Of a stretch of 64,000 bases of DNA, positions 9,091-18,352 are shown one piece after another; the stretch's first letter is position 1, and each line of letters begins with the position of its first letter. Position numbers and translations under genes: made by a program. Location of the stretch: assembly GCF_000496835.1 (NCBI RefSeq), contig NZ_KI543236.1:431866-495865 (forward strand), given 5' to 3'. The DNA comes from Thalassobacillus devorans MSP14 (lineage in GTDB: Bacteria; Bacillota; Bacilli; Bacillales; Halobacillaceae). The notes under the pieces were generated by a model. The model was not told the DNA's origin, searched no databases, and was given only the letters and a program-made list of their open reading frames with translations.

Positions 9091-10485
9091 ATGAGTCATA
9101 CGATAAAAGTGAGCAACCCCGCTACAGGGGGAGTAGTGAGAGAGGTGGCAGTCACACCGGCTGCCGATATAGAAAAAGCGATACAAGCGGGAGACGATGC
9201 ATTTAAATCATGGTCCAGGGTGAATGCCCATCAGCGGTCCGCGCTTCTAAAAGAGTGGTCCGCCAAAATAAAAGCGGAAACAGAAAGTTTAGCAGAAGTG
9301 ATGACATTGGAAAGCGGCAAGCCGTTGAAAGAATCTCGCGGAGAAGTCGCCTATGCAGCGAGCTACATTGACTGGTATGCGGAGGAAGCGAAGCGCCTGT
9401 ATGGCCGGACTGTTCCCTCTCATACGGAAACGAAACGGATCATCGTTACGAAAGAACCAGTCGGCCTCGTTGCGGCAATCACGCCGTGGAACTTCCCGGC
9501 AGCGATGATGACGAGAAAAGCCGCTCCCGCGTTGGCTGCCGGCTGTACGTTTATCGTAAAACCTGCCGAAGAAACACCGCTTACTACGATGAGGCTTGTA
9601 GAATTGGCCCATGAGGCAGGCATCCCGGAAGATGCTGTTCAGTATGTGAATGGCTACGGGAAAGACGTCGGACCGATTTTCACGGACAGCAAACTGGTTC
9701 GGAAAATTACTTTCACAGGATCCACGCCGGTCGGTAAATTATTGATGAAAAACAGTGCCGCTACCATGAAGCATGTATCCATGGAGCTCGGAGGGCATGC
9801 GCCGCTGATCGTCGCAAAAGATGCCGATATTGATTATGCTGTCGAGCAGGCACTTGCATCGAAATTCCGAAATGCAGGGCAGACATGCATCTGTGCGAAC
9901 CGTGTCCTGGTCCATGAAGACATCGCTAATGAATTTTCCGGGCAATTGACCTCCCGTGTCAAACAGCTGAAGGTCGGAAACGGACTGGATGAAAATACGG
10001 ATGTTGGTCCGGTCATCAATGGGGAAGGATATGAAAAGATAAATCGGCAGATTGAAGACGCTGTGGCTAAAGGTGCCAGGGTGCTTTATGGTCATCAATA
10101 TGAAAAGGATGATGAAAAAGGCTATTATTTTGTACATCCGACCGTTCTTGAAAATGTCGGGGCAGAAATGGACATCATGCAGGAAGAAACGTTCGGCCCG
10201 GTTATTCCATTGACGACGTTCCGTGAAAACGAAGAAGCTGTGGAAATTGCCAACAGCACGCCATTCGGTCTCGCTGCCTACTTCTTCACGAATGATTACC
10301 GAACCGGTATCTATTTCCAGGAACACCTGAAATTTGGCATTCTCGGCTGGAATGATGGAGCACCGTCTGCAGCGCACGCCCCATTTGGTGGTGTGAAGGA
10401 AAGCGGCATCGGCCGTGAAGGTGGTCCTGAAGGGATTGAACCATACGTAGAAACAAAATACCTGTCCATTGGAGGCATTCAATAG
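9091..10485 (+). CDS. gabD: Succinate-semialdehyde dehydrogenase family protein
   Basis: A 464-residue aldehyde dehydrogenase of the GabD type, oxidising the semialdehyde formed by the preceding aminotransferase, with NAD(P). Motifs: [25 protein letters not shown], the catalytic Glu in [10 protein letters not shown], and the nucleophile Cys in [11 protein letters not shown] (the CICANR form is typical of SSADH). The C terminus carries [15 protein letters not shown]. The ATG at 9091 is preferred; a GTG directly before it (9088) is also possible. It follows gabT by 20 bp in the same operon. Confidence 0.88.
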   Translation: MSHTIKVSNPATGGVVREVAVTPAADIEKAIQAGDDAFKSWSRVNAHQRSALLKEWSAKIKAETESLAEVMTLESGKPLKESRGEVAYAASYIDWYAEEAKRLYGRTVPSHTETKRIIVTKEPVGLVAAITPWNFPAAMMTRKAAPALAAGCTFIVKPAEETPLTTMRLVELAHEAGIPEDAVQYVNGYGKDVGPIFTDSKLVRKITFTGSTPVGKLLMKNSAATMKHVSMELGGHAPLIVAKDADIDYAVEQALASKFRNAGQTCICANRVLVHEDIANEFSGQLTSRVKQLKVGNGLDENTDVGPVINGEGYEKINRQIEDAVAKGARVLYGHQYEKDDEKGYYFVHPTVLENVGAEMDIMQEETFGPVIPLTTFRENEEAVEIANSTPFGLAAYFFTNDYRTGIYFQEHLKFGILGWNDGAPSAAHAPFGGVKESGIGREGGPEGIEPYVETKYLSIGGIQ

Positions 10486-10512
10486 ACTTTATTTTCAAAT
10501 GGAGGTGGAATG

Positions 10513-10692
10513 ATGAATGTCGAAGTTCTGATTTTATTTTTAAACGCGACGCTTGTGACAGCCGTATCTGCGATTGTAGTGATAGCAATTCTGCGAAAGC
10601 AGTACCTCCCTGTCATCAGGGAGTTGGAAAAGAAAGAGGATAAGGAAGAAAACGTGAAAGATGAGAATAAACACATCAAGAGTAATATTTAG
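10513..10692 (+). CDS. Small one-helix membrane protein linked to sodium symporter
   Basis: A 59-residue protein with one predicted membrane span (about residues 4-26, LILFLNATLVTAVSAIVVIA) followed by a highly charged, Lys/Glu-rich tail. A GGAGG site (10501-10505) suits the second ATG (10513) better than the first (10510). It ends 12 bp before a sodium:solute symporter gene. An unrelated-looking 44-residue one-helix protein precedes the other symporter at 20.9 kb. Small accessory subunits next to SSS-family symporters are known (DUF4212 type and others), so I infer an accessory role; no biochemical function can be read from the sequence. Confidence 0.7.
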   Translation: MNVEVLILFLNATLVTAVSAIVVIAILRKQYLPVIRELEKKEDKEENVKDENKHIKSNI

Positions 10693-10704
10693 GGGGGATG
10701 ACAT

Positions 10705-12297
10705 ATGGCGTTAACTATATTTGCATTAGTATTGTTAATTTATGTTGCTGTCGGGGCTTTTATTGCCCGTTATGTTAAAAATAGTGATGATTTCTATACA
10801 ATGGGAGGAAGGGGATCGACATTACTGATTGTAGGTACCCTTGCAGCCACTTATCTTAGTGCCGCAACATTATTAGGAATTGCCGGGGTTTCCTATGCAG
10901 AGGGACCTCTCGTTATCGCGACGCTTGGATCATTTGGTGCATGGATCGGAACGTTGCTTGCGGTTGTGTATGTTGGAAGAAAAATGAAAGCGTTAAACTG
11001 TAAGACGATGCCGGACTTCTTTGATAAACGCTTCAATAACAAATGGGTCAGTATCATCGCGATTGTTATTATGATTGTCGGATTAGTTGGATACGGGGTT
11101 ATCCAGTTCATTGGAGCAGGACTGGTACTCGCTGAAATCACAGGAATTAATTTCAAATTGCTTATCGTACTGTTTACGGTCGCTTTAATTGCGTTCACCG
11201 CTTTTGGAGGCATGTACGGGGTCGTGGTGACCGATACGTTAATGTTTTTCACGATGCTGGCTATCTCTGTTGTCATCGCTCCAATGATTATTGGACAGGC
11301 AGGATTTGAACAGATGAAAGGCCTTTCCGAGACGCTGCCTAACTATTGGACGATCGGCGGTACGGAAGATCGCTCCATTGGGTGGTCGATTTCCCAGTTC
11401 CTTGTATGGATCCTTTTCTTTACTTGTATGCCTGCCCTTGTATCCCGTGTATTTCCTGCCAAAAATGACTTCGTTATTTTAAAAACTGCCGTTATCGGTG
11501 TGTTTTTTGCACCGTTCATGCAGCTGACGGTTTTCATTGCTGCAGGTGGCATGCAAGTGCTTAAACCAAACATTACTCCAGCGGATAATGCCATGATTGT
11601 CGGATTTATGGAATTTACCACCCCTGCAATTGCCGGAGTAGGCCTCGCTGCTTTAATGGCTTCTATCATGTCCACAGCTTCAACTCTTTTCGTTCTCGTA
11701 GGTTTCGCATTATCCCGGGACTTGTATGAAAGATTGTTTGAAAAAGAGCTCAATGAAAAACAAAGCCTTACTGCCGCGAGAATCGGCCAGGTAATCGTAG
11801 CGGTTGTCATCTGTGCCATCGCCATCGCGCAGCCTTCCGCAATCTACTGGATTTCCATTTATGCCGGATCCATCTTCGCTGTCGGCTGGCTGCCAACGAT
11901 TGTAGCTTCGTTCGAATGGAAGAAAATGAATAGTAAAGCAGCTTCCATCAGCATGGTTGCAGGCGTAGCTTCGTTCATCTTATTCGGTGAGCTCATTAAG
12001 GCAGGAATTATGACACTTCCGACCGGCGTGGATGAACTGATGCTGGCCCTTCTCGTCTCGATCGCTACACTGATTATTGCAGCGCTTGTAACGAAACCAA
12101 GCTCATACGAACTGAATTACTTCACAGAGATGAAAAGTACTGGAATGGCCAAAATAACCATTCAGGAATTCATGAAACAGCCGGACGGACTTCAAAAGAT
12201 TAAAAAGCAGTATAAACAGATTATTACGGTTTCTGTATTGTTCACATTTATATCCGTTATAGTATGGGGTTATTTCTTTATTAAACTCGGCTTGTAG
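10705..12297 (+). CDS. Sodium:solute symporter (SSS family)
   Basis: A 530-residue integral membrane protein of the SSS/LeuT-fold superfamily with about 13 hydrophobic segments. Family signatures: DDFYTMGGRGST near the N terminus, the TYLSAATLLG stretch in the second helix, the PDFFDKRFN loop, and the sodium-site region ALMASIMSTASTLFVLVG. It should bring an organic solute into the cell with sodium. Its operon (aminotransferase, semialdehyde dehydrogenase, two M20 amidohydrolases, DapA-like lyase) suggests an N-acylated or N-carbamoylated amino compound as cargo; this is inference. The ATG follows an AGGGGGGATGAC site, and the gene is tightly spaced from its neighbours. Confidence 0.88.
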   Translation: MALTIFALVLLIYVAVGAFIARYVKNSDDFYTMGGRGSTLLIVGTLAATYLSAATLLGIAGVSYAEGPLVIATLGSFGAWIGTLLAVVYVGRKMKALNCKTMPDFFDKRFNNKWVSIIAIVIMIVGLVGYGVIQFIGAGLVLAEITGINFKLLIVLFTVALIAFTAFGGMYGVVVTDTLMFFTMLAISVVIAPMIIGQAGFEQMKGLSETLPNYWTIGGTEDRSIGWSISQFLVWILFFTCMPALVSRVFPAKNDFVILKTAVIGVFFAPFMQLTVFIAAGGMQVLKPNITPADNAMIVGFMEFTTPAIAGVGLAALMASIMSTASTLFVLVGFALSRDLYERLFEKELNEKQSLTAARIGQVIVAVVICAIAIAQPSAIYWISIYAGSIFAVGWLPTIVASFEWKKMNSKAASISMVAGVASFILFGELIKAGIMTLPTGVDELMLALLVSIATLIIAALVTKPSSYELNYFTEMKSTGMAKITIQEFMKQPDGLQKIKKQYKQIITVSVLFTFISVIVWGYFFIKLGL

Positions 12298-12312
12298 ATA
12301 AGAAGGAGGGAG

Positions 12313-13536
12313 ATGACGTTGAATCACATCAACGAAGAAAGGCTATTTCGTAATTTATCCAAGAGCTCGGCAATCGGTGCTATCCCCGGGAAAGGGCTAA
12401 GGCGTCTGGCTCTTTCCGATGAGGATAAAGAAATGCGCGATGTATTCAAAACCTGGTGTGAAAAAGCCGGTCTGCGTGTACGGGTGGACGACTTTGGCAA
12501 CATGTATGGCAGAAGAGAAGGAAAGAAAGCTCTTCCTCCTGTCGTACTTGGCTCTCACCTCGACACGCAGCCGGCAGGAGGCAGGTTCGATGGTGTGCTC
12601 GGTGTGCTGCTGGCACTTGAAGTAATCAACACATTGAATGATCATCATATCGAAACAGACAGGCCTGTGGAAATAGTCAATTTCACGAACGAAGAAGGAG
12701 CGAGGTTCGAACCACCAATGCTCGGGTCTGGTGGTATAGCCGGTGTATTTGATCAGGAGTATGTCTATAGCAGAACAGATCGTGACGGACACAGCTTCCA
12801 GGAAGAACTGCAAAGAATCGGCTACAAAGGCGAAAAAGAAAACAGGCTCGGAGACTTTCATTCTTTTGTGGAACTCCATATCGAACAGGGACCGGTTCTT
12901 GAAGAGGAAAACAAGCAGATCGGGATCGTGGGAGGTGTTCAGGGCATCAGCTGGCTGGAAGTGACGATTACAGGGGAAGCGGATCACGCCGGCCCTACTC
13001 CGATGCATTTACGGAAAGATGCGCTGATGGCAGCGGCGGAAATCATGCACCATTTGGAAAAGAAAGTCGCGAATACAGAGGTGACGGTAACCGTCGGCAA
13101 AATTTCCGCTTCACCTGACAGTGTCAATTGCGTTCCAGGTGAGGTTTATTTCACCGTAGATATCCGGAGCACCGATGATTCTTTGCGGGGAGAAGCAGTA
13201 GAAGAAGCAAGGGCGCTTATACGGGATATATGCCACGAAAGACAAGTGGACGTCGAGACGACGGATCTATGGGAAACAGAAAAAATCGATTTTGACGAAG
13301 GAATTATCAATGCCATTGAAGAAAGTGTTGAAGACTTGGGCTATACCTCAAGAAAAATTGTCAGCGGAGCGGGACATGATGCCAAGTACATCAACAATAT
13401 TGGTCCGACTGCGATGATTTTTCTCCCGAGTGTCAACGGCAAGAGTCACGTACCATCGGAACTGACGCTGGATGAAGATATCATCAGCGGTGCCAACGTG
13501 CTCTATCAAACCACGCTGGCATTAGCGGAGGAATAG
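12313..13536 (+). CDS. M20-type Zn hydrolase, N-carbamoyl-amino acid hydrolase/allantoate amidohydrolase class
   Basis: A 407-residue binuclear metal amidohydrolase of the HyuC/AllC/AmaB class. Metal and substrate motifs are intact: GSHLDTQPAGGRFDGVLGVL, FTNEEGARF, VELHIEQGPVLE, the dimer-domain GEADHAGPTPMHLRKDAL, and AGHDAKYIN near the C terminus. The class hydrolyses N-carbamoyl or ureido groups (for example N-carbamoyl-L-amino acids, allantoate, beta-ureidopropionate). The exact substrate is not readable. The ATG at 12313 lies only 3 nt after GGAGG; a TTG at 12319 (LNHINEERLF) has better spacing and could be the true start. It lies 15 bp after the symporter gene. Confidence 0.85.
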   Translation: MTLNHINEERLFRNLSKSSAIGAIPGKGLRRLALSDEDKEMRDVFKTWCEKAGLRVRVDDFGNMYGRREGKKALPPVVLGSHLDTQPAGGRFDGVLGVLLALEVINTLNDHHIETDRPVEIVNFTNEEGARFEPPMLGSGGIAGVFDQEYVYSRTDRDGHSFQEELQRIGYKGEKENRLGDFHSFVELHIEQGPVLEEENKQIGIVGGVQGISWLEVTITGEADHAGPTPMHLRKDALMAAAEIMHHLEKKVANTEVTVTVGKISASPDSVNCVPGEVYFTVDIRSTDDSLRGEAVEEARALIRDICHERQVDVETTDLWETEKIDFDEGIINAIEESVEDLGYTSRKIVSGAGHDAKYINNIGPTAMIFLPSVNGKSHVPSELTLDEDIISGANVLYQTTLALAEE

Positions 13537-13565
13537 ATTAGAATATCGGAATAAGGTGGGCATTA

Positions 13566-14834
13566 GTGATGGGAACCAACAAAGAGTCAGTAAAAAAGAA
13601 AATCGATGAATTATGGGAAGAAGAAAAGCTGTTTTTGAAAACGCTCGGAAGTTTCCCGAGTACGTTAGGAAACGAAAAAGAAGTACAGGAATTTATCTAT
13701 AACTATCTACAGGATATGGGGCTGGAGACGGAGTCGGTAGAGGTTGATCCGAAGCGGCTGAGAGACTATGCGAACTTCGGGGAACCCAACTGGTCTTACG
13801 AAGACCGCCCGGTAGTCGTAGGAGAATGGAAAAGCACCGGTCTGAAACAAGGGAAAAGCCTGATTCTCCAGAGCCATATGGACGTAGTCAGTGCCGGCCC
13901 TGAAGACCAGTGGGATACGAACCCATATGCGCCTGTCATCAAGGACGGCAAGATGTATGGCAGAGGTCTGCTTGATATGAAAGGCGGCTTTGCGGCCATT
14001 GTTTTCGCAGTCAAAGCCTTACGTAACCTCGGCGTAGAGCTGGGCGCAGACCTGCAGATCCAAAGTGTCATCGAAGAAGAGTGCACCGGAAACGGGGCGC
14101 TGGCTTTATTGGACCAGGGTTACACAGCGGATGGAGCGATGATTCCGGAACCGACCAATTTGCGTCTCCTTCATTCACAAGTGGGCGTCATGTGGCTCCA
14201 GGTGAAAGTAAAGGGAGCAGGTGCGCACGTCGAACGGGCAGAGAGTGCGCAAAATGCGATCATGAAGGCTCATAAACTGATGGATGCGCTGATGGATTAT
14301 CGAGAGCATATCAACAGCCAGCCTAAACACCCTGATTTCGATCATCACCCGCATCCGCTCAATGTCAATGTCGGTAAAGTAGAAGGCGGGGACTGGGCTT
14401 CCAGTGTGCCGACAGAGTGTACTTTTGATGCGAGAGTCGGCTTTTACCCGGGAACCGATCCAGAAACTGTGCAAAAAGAAGTCAAACAGTGGTTGCTGGA
14501 TGCTGCCAAGGAAGATGATTGGCTGAAAGAAGCGGCACCGGAAATTACATTTTTCGGTTTCTCTGCGCCGGGCTACACGATTTCCAATGAAGAAGCCATC
14601 ATGCAAGAGATGAGCAACGCTCATAATGCTATTTCTGGCAATCAGGTGGAGAACCTGGCTTTCACTGCTACAACGGATTTAAGAGCATACGGTGAGTTTA
14701 ACATCCCGGCTACCTGCTATGGTCCGGTCGGCGCCAATATGCATGCTCCCAATGAATACATTGACCTTGACAGTTTGAAGACGGTAACGAACGTTATCGC
14801 AGATTTCATTCTGCGGTGGTGCGAGGAAAAGTAA
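13566..14834 (+). CDS. M20 peptidase, ArgE/DapE-type deacylase
   Basis: A 422-residue metallo-deacylase of the ArgE/DapE/ACY1 class. It has LQSHMDVVSAGPEDQW (first metal His/Asp), GRGLLDMKGGFAA (bridging Asp), IEEECTGNGALALL (general base Glu plus metal Glu), GAMIPEPTNLRL and GPVGANMHAPNEYIDL (last metal His). Members remove N-acyl groups from amino acids or short amides in the cytoplasm. Lying between the HyuC-like enzyme and a DapA-like lyase in the operon that begins with gabT, it probably releases the free amino acid from an acylated precursor. It also resembles DoeB of ectoine breakdown in class, but no DoeA is nearby. Confidence 0.82.
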   Translation: MMGTNKESVKKKIDELWEEEKLFLKTLGSFPSTLGNEKEVQEFIYNYLQDMGLETESVEVDPKRLRDYANFGEPNWSYEDRPVVVGEWKSTGLKQGKSLILQSHMDVVSAGPEDQWDTNPYAPVIKDGKMYGRGLLDMKGGFAAIVFAVKALRNLGVELGADLQIQSVIEEECTGNGALALLDQGYTADGAMIPEPTNLRLLHSQVGVMWLQVKVKGAGAHVERAESAQNAIMKAHKLMDALMDYREHINSQPKHPDFDHHPHPLNVNVGKVEGGDWASSVPTECTFDARVGFYPGTDPETVQKEVKQWLLDAAKEDDWLKEAAPEITFFGFSAPGYTISNEEAIMQEMSNAHNAISGNQVENLAFTATTDLRAYGEFNIPATCYGPVGANMHAPNEYIDLDSLKTVTNVIADFILRWCEEK

Positions 14835-14869
14835 CCCAGGTTGAATGAGGCACAGGGGAGGACACAAGT

Positions 14870-15661
14870 ATGAAGGAATTTAATGTAGCTATTCCAACAC
14901 CTTTTTCCAAAGGTGAGCAGCTGAACGTGGGAGGATTCCGTCCGATCATTACCCATTTGAAAGAGAATGGGGTCGAATCTGTCGTCATTTCCGGGACCAC
15001 CGGCGAACAGCATTCGATGAGCATTGAAGAAAGAATGCAAATCATCGATTATTTTAACGAACAGGACTTCACGGAGATAGAGTTGATCTTTGGGGTGGCT
15101 ACCACGAGGTTGAAAGACGCGCAAAGACTTGTAAAGAAGTTGGAAGGGTCTGTTTTCGATGGATTGCTGCTCGGCTTTCCACCTTATATTAAACCGACAC
15201 AAGCCCAGGCTGTTCATTATGTAGAAGAATTGCTGAGTCTTACCAGCAAGGATGTGATCCTATATAATAACCCCCCAAGAACCGGCTTTGACTTGAGCAC
15301 GGAGTCCTTCCGGGAGCTTCTTAGAAGACACCCGAAGGTTGTCGGCATGAAAGATGGCGGCGATAAAAGACGCCATTCTGATATTGACTTCCCTGAAGAT
15401 TTCGTAATGTATGCAGCAGGGGACATGGAGGCAGATCAGCAAATAAAGGATGGCTGCAACGGGCTTTCAAGCATGGTTGGAAATATCTATCCCAAGGAAA
15501 TGAAAGATATGCTGCAGGACCTGTGTCAGAACAAAGGAAGCAGGTATGAAGAATATAAAAGGCTGATTGATGAAGCTGCAGATCGCCCGTTAATCGAAGT
15601 GATCAAAGGTCATTATAATAGTCTTGGCATAGAAGCAGGTGTCTGTCGTTCGCCATTGTAA
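14870..15661 (+). CDS. DapA-like aldolase/dehydratase (DHDPS family)
   Basis: A 263-residue TIM-barrel class I aldolase-type enzyme, somewhat shorter than the usual ~290. It has ISGTTGEQHSMSIEER, the catalytic Tyr in VILYNNPPRTG and the Schiff-base Lys in VVGMKDGG. Family members act on pyruvate or related oxo acids in lysine synthesis, sialic acid or sugar-acid breakdown. Its place as the last gene of a catabolic operon argues against lysine synthesis and for cleavage or dehydration of a breakdown intermediate. A dispersed palindrome with T-run follows the stop by 26 bp and likely ends the operon. Confidence 0.8.
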   Translation: MKEFNVAIPTPFSKGEQLNVGGFRPIITHLKENGVESVVISGTTGEQHSMSIEERMQIIDYFNEQDFTEIELIFGVATTRLKDAQRLVKKLEGSVFDGLLLGFPPYIKPTQAQAVHYVEELLSLTSKDVILYNNPPRTGFDLSTESFRELLRRHPKVVGMKDGGDKRRHSDIDFPEDFVMYAAGDMEADQQIKDGCNGLSSMVGNIYPKEMKDMLQDLCQNKGSRYEEYKRLIDEAADRPLIEVIKGHYNSLGIEAGVCRSPL

Positions 15662-15687
15662 GGTTGAATTTCATTCACCCCAGACTT

Positions 15688-15746
15688 AAAAGTGCCTGAC
15701 CCCCACTCAGTTAATGCTTTACTGTAGTGGGGGTCAGGCACTTTTA
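15688..15746. repeat. Dispersed palindromic repeat, copy 2 (terminator-like)
   Basis: Arms AAAGTGCCTGACCCCCAC and GTGGGGGTCAGGCACTTT with centre CAGTTAATGCTTTACTGTA. It lies between the convergent DapA-like and WYL regulator genes and can end both transcripts. Confidence 0.9.
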
Positions 15747-15754
15747 TAATTACT

Positions 15755-16723
15755 TCATTTTTCATGTTTTAAAAACTTAACAATGGACTCAGCCATTTGA
15801 AAGATTTTGTTTCGTAATTCTTTCGGTTCCACTACTTTTATTTGGTTTGCAAATCCTAATATATAGCCCTTTGCTTCCTCTTCTGTATCAAAAGAGAGCT
15901 TAACAGGTATCCAGTCATCTTCTTTCTTATTTCCAATTTCAATGATACGGGCAAAACGACCGGTGAATGTTAACCTTGGTAAGATAGACTGCGTGACTTC
16001 AACACTCACTTCATAGGTAGGTAAATTTTTCACGAAGGCCTGTGTCGAAGATTTCCAATACTGGGCAAGGTCGAAGTTGGCTGGTCTTTCAAAGGTTTCA
16101 TTAACAGGAACCGCATGCTGAATCCGTGAAGCCCTATAAGTTCTTAGCTCACCATTTACTTTGGAGGCAATCAAGTACCACAGGTCTGATTTAGCCACCA
16201 GACCAAGGGGAGCTACAATACGGTCATCCTTCTTTCCGTCTGCACGTTGATAGCTGATTTTCAATTTATTTTCATTCCATATGGCATCTTTAAGGACTTC
16301 GAAGGAAGTTATTTCTTCTTTTTGCTTTCGCCATCCACTTGTATCGATATGAATTCGGTTCCATACATTTTTAGCATTTTCCCGATAGATAGATGGCAGT
16401 GAAGCGGCTAGTTTATTTCTTGCTTCTTCAGATGTTCGGGCCATACCAAGATCTTCAAGCAATTGCGCAGAAGGCGATACAAACAAAGCGCGTATTTCAG
16501 GTTCTTTCAAACCTGTTAAATCTGTCTGATAGTCTTCTAATAGTGACCAGCCTCCATTTTTTCCACGTTCGGCAATAACAGGAATCCCTGTTCCACTCAA
16601 GGCTTCCATGTCCCTATAAATGGTTCGTTCGGAAACTTCCAGCTTCTCCGCCAGTTCTTTGGCTGTCATTTGACCCTGGGCCTGTAATAATAAAAGAATG
16701 GATACTAAACGATCTCCCCTCAT
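15755..16723 (-). CDS. YafY-type regulator with HTH and WYL domains
   Basis: A 322-residue DNA-binding regulator. The N terminus is a helix-turn-helix (MTAKELAEKLEVSERTIYRD, about residues 19-38) and the C-terminal half has a WYL-type sensor domain (LGLVAKSDLWYLIASKVNG, then RTYRASRI). WYL proteins bind ligands, often nucleic acids or small molecules, but the ligand here is unknown. The ATG at 16723 has an AAAGGTGAT site; an upstream ATG (16741) is in frame but poorer. It is divergent from an SDR oxidoreductase with a ~110-bp shared region, so it probably controls that gene and itself. Confidence 0.82.
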   Translation of the reverse strand: MRGDRLVSILLLLQAQGQMTAKELAEKLEVSERTIYRDMEALSGTGIPVIAERGKNGGWSLLEDYQTDLTGLKEPEIRALFVSPSAQLLEDLGMARTSEEARNKLAASLPSIYRENAKNVWNRIHIDTSGWRKQKEEITSFEVLKDAIWNENKLKISYQRADGKKDDRIVAPLGLVAKSDLWYLIASKVNGELRTYRASRIQHAVPVNETFERPANFDLAQYWKSSTQAFVKNLPTYEVSVEVTQSILPRLTFTGRFARIIEIGNKKEDDWIPVKLSFDTEEEAKGYILGFANQIKVVEPKELRNKIFQMAESIVKFLKHEK

Positions 16724-16832
16724 TTTGATCACCTTTTTCATTATAATTATATTATTTAATGAAATATGACACTAGTTGTCAAGAATTGATCGTTATAATG
16801 ATAGTACTTGGTTAATGAAAGGAATGGGTGAT

Positions 16833-17666
16833 ATGAAATCATTAAATGGAAAGATTGCGCTTGTTACAGGAGCTAGCAGAGGTGCCGGGCGGGGCATTGC
16901 TATTGAATTAGGAAAAGCTGGCGCTACCGTTTACGTCACCGGCCGCAGCACAAGAGGCAATTCCACCAATGACTGGCCAGGCACCATTGATGACACGGTT
17001 GCCGAAATTGAAACCCATGGTGGAAAAGGTGTGGCGGTTCGTTGCGATCATACGGATGATTCAGAAACAAAGTCTGTCATCAATCAAATTCGTCAGGAAC
17101 AGGGAAGGTTAGATATTCTTGTCAATAACGTGTGGGGAGCGCATGATCTTGGGGTTGATGCTAAACCGTTCTGGGAATTGCCATTGAAGCATTGGGATAC
17201 GATGTTCACTGCTGGTGTACGAGCCCAGCTGGCTACGAATCACTATGCCATTCCACTACTTCGGGAAAATGAAAAATCGATTATTATTCACACAACCTTC
17301 TGGGAGGATGGCAAATACACCGGACAGTTTTATTATGACTTAGCGAAGAATGCATTAATTCGTATGGCTTATGGTCTTTCGATCGAATTAAAACAAGACA
17401 ATGTTGCCGTACTTGCCGTTTCCCCAGGATTTATGCGAACGGAACTTGTGTTGAAGCATCATGAAGCGGATGAAGAACATTGGGAGGAGTCGGAAGATCT
17501 GACAAGAACCGAAACGCCACATTATGTTGGACGGGGAATCACAGCTTTGGCTAGTGATCCGAATGTTATGGAGAAAAGCGGACAGGTATTAAAAGCGGGT
17601 GATTTAGCCAGAGAGTATCAGTTTACCGATATTGATGGCAGATATATTCCGCCGTTTAGCCTATAG
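16833..17666 (+). CDS. Short-chain dehydrogenase/reductase
   Basis: A 277-residue NAD(P)-dependent oxidoreductase. The nucleotide motif is TGASRGAGRGIA (residues ~13-24), with NNVWG in place of the usual NNAG, and an active-site Tyr-x3-Lys in YDLAKNAL. The ATG at 16833 begins MKSLNGKIALVTG, the normal SDR start; the longer open frame from 16776 has no family support. Three residues after YITGRSTRG point to NADP preference weakly. The substrate is unknown. It is divergent from a YafY-type regulator, its likely controller. Confidence 0.85.
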   Translation: MKSLNGKIALVTGASRGAGRGIAIELGKAGATVYVTGRSTRGNSTNDWPGTIDDTVAEIETHGGKGVAVRCDHTDDSETKSVINQIRQEQGRLDILVNNVWGAHDLGVDAKPFWELPLKHWDTMFTAGVRAQLATNHYAIPLLRENEKSIIIHTTFWEDGKYTGQFYYDLAKNALIRMAYGLSIELKQDNVAVLAVSPGFMRTELVLKHHEADEEHWEESEDLTRTETPHYVGRGITALASDPNVMEKSGQVLKAGDLAREYQFTDIDGRYIPPFSL

Positions 17667-17747
17667 TTGCTTGGATATGGAACAAAAAATATTAACCTTT
17701 GTTTGTGCCTGTAAGAGCTTAATTAGTTATTTGCCAAATGAAGTCTT

Positions 17748-17806
17748 GAAAGTGCTTAATCCCCTTGAATTAAGCTTTACCAGAGTGGGGGGGGGCAGGC
17801 ACTTTT
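17748..17806. repeat. Dispersed palindromic repeat, copy 3 (diverged)
   Basis: AAAGTGCTTAATCCCCTTG, AATTAAGCTTTACCAG and GTGGGGGGGGGCAGGCACTT preserve the family layout, with an expanded G run (nine G). A gene remnant starts at its right edge. Confidence 0.75.
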
Positions 17807-18082
17807 CTTGAAAAGAAAGAAGTCTCAGGGTTAGAAGAGGAGATCGAAAGACTGACTAATATAGTAGTAGAAACCGGCAAAGCCCCGAAAAAATTTGCAG
17901 CAGGACAATACTTCGTTGGGCAGGTTTTTCCTGAATGAAGAAACAAAGCCGTCCCAGTAGGAGAAGGAAGTAACTTTGTCATTCTTAATGGGAGTTCCGG
18001 CCTTGCGTGTGTGAACACGATCTTAGGGAATGGGAGTTTTGGAGAAACGGAATATATTTTGGACATCATCCCTTTGGAATAA
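17807..18082 (+). pseudogene. Remnant of a hypothetical beta-rich Bacillaceae protein
   Basis: A single forward frame reads LEKKEVSGLEEEIERLTN, then KFAAGQYFVGQVFPE, a TGA stop (about 17936), then AVPVGEGSNFVILNGSSG and NTILGNGSFGETEY, ending in TAA. The pattern of Y.vG.d.P.G.Y, a glycine-rich SGNF-like strand and vNtILG resembles the C-terminal domain of many small Bacillaceae hypothetical proteins. Loss of the start, an internal stop and a shortened end show decay. It lies exactly between two dispersed repeats (17748-17806 and 18090-18147). Function unknown. Confidence 0.55.
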
Positions 18083-18089
18083 TAGTTTA

Positions 18090-18147
18090 TCGTGTGTCTG
18101 CCCCACTGTTTTATGTTTTATTACAGTGGCGGTCAGGCTTTTTCATT
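18090..18147. repeat. Dispersed palindromic repeat, copy 4 (diverged)
   Basis: CGTGTCTGCCCCACTG, TTTTATGTTTTATTACAG and TGGCGGTCAGGCTTTTTC keep the arms and spacing with an altered centre. It closes the repeat-bracketed remnant upstream. The 200 bp from here to the protease start show no gene. Confidence 0.7.
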
Positions 18148-18352
18148 TTAGGTATTGACGATAAGGAATCGGTTATCATGGTGATGAAAATTGATAGCAT
18201 AATAAACGAGATTTCGACAAGAAACAATCTGCATAAATACCTAGTAATTTACAACTTTCCACCTGTTTTTCAAAATTTGGAATATTATGATTATTAAAGG
18301 CTTAGATAGGGTGGTAGAATTATTCTCAAATCTACTAAGGAGGATGATAGAT

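Noticed and set aside
9739-10482. Long minus-strand frame (247 residues) opposite gabD
   Set aside because: It is antisense to a well-supported dehydrogenase and has no recognisable domain or ribosome site.
7763-15661. Ectoine degradation (doe) operon
   Set aside because: An ArgE-type deacylase, aminotransferase and dehydrogenase are present, but no DoeA-type ectoine hydrolase is found, and the regulator is GabR-like.
14870-15661. Lysine-pathway dihydrodipicolinate synthase dapA
   Set aside because: The fold and Lys are right, but the operon is catabolic and the protein is short; only the broad family is supported.
17770-18069. Minus-strand open frame of 99 residues
   Set aside because: It lies over repeat copy 3 and the antisense of the remnant at 17807-18082, whose plus-strand translation makes protein sense.
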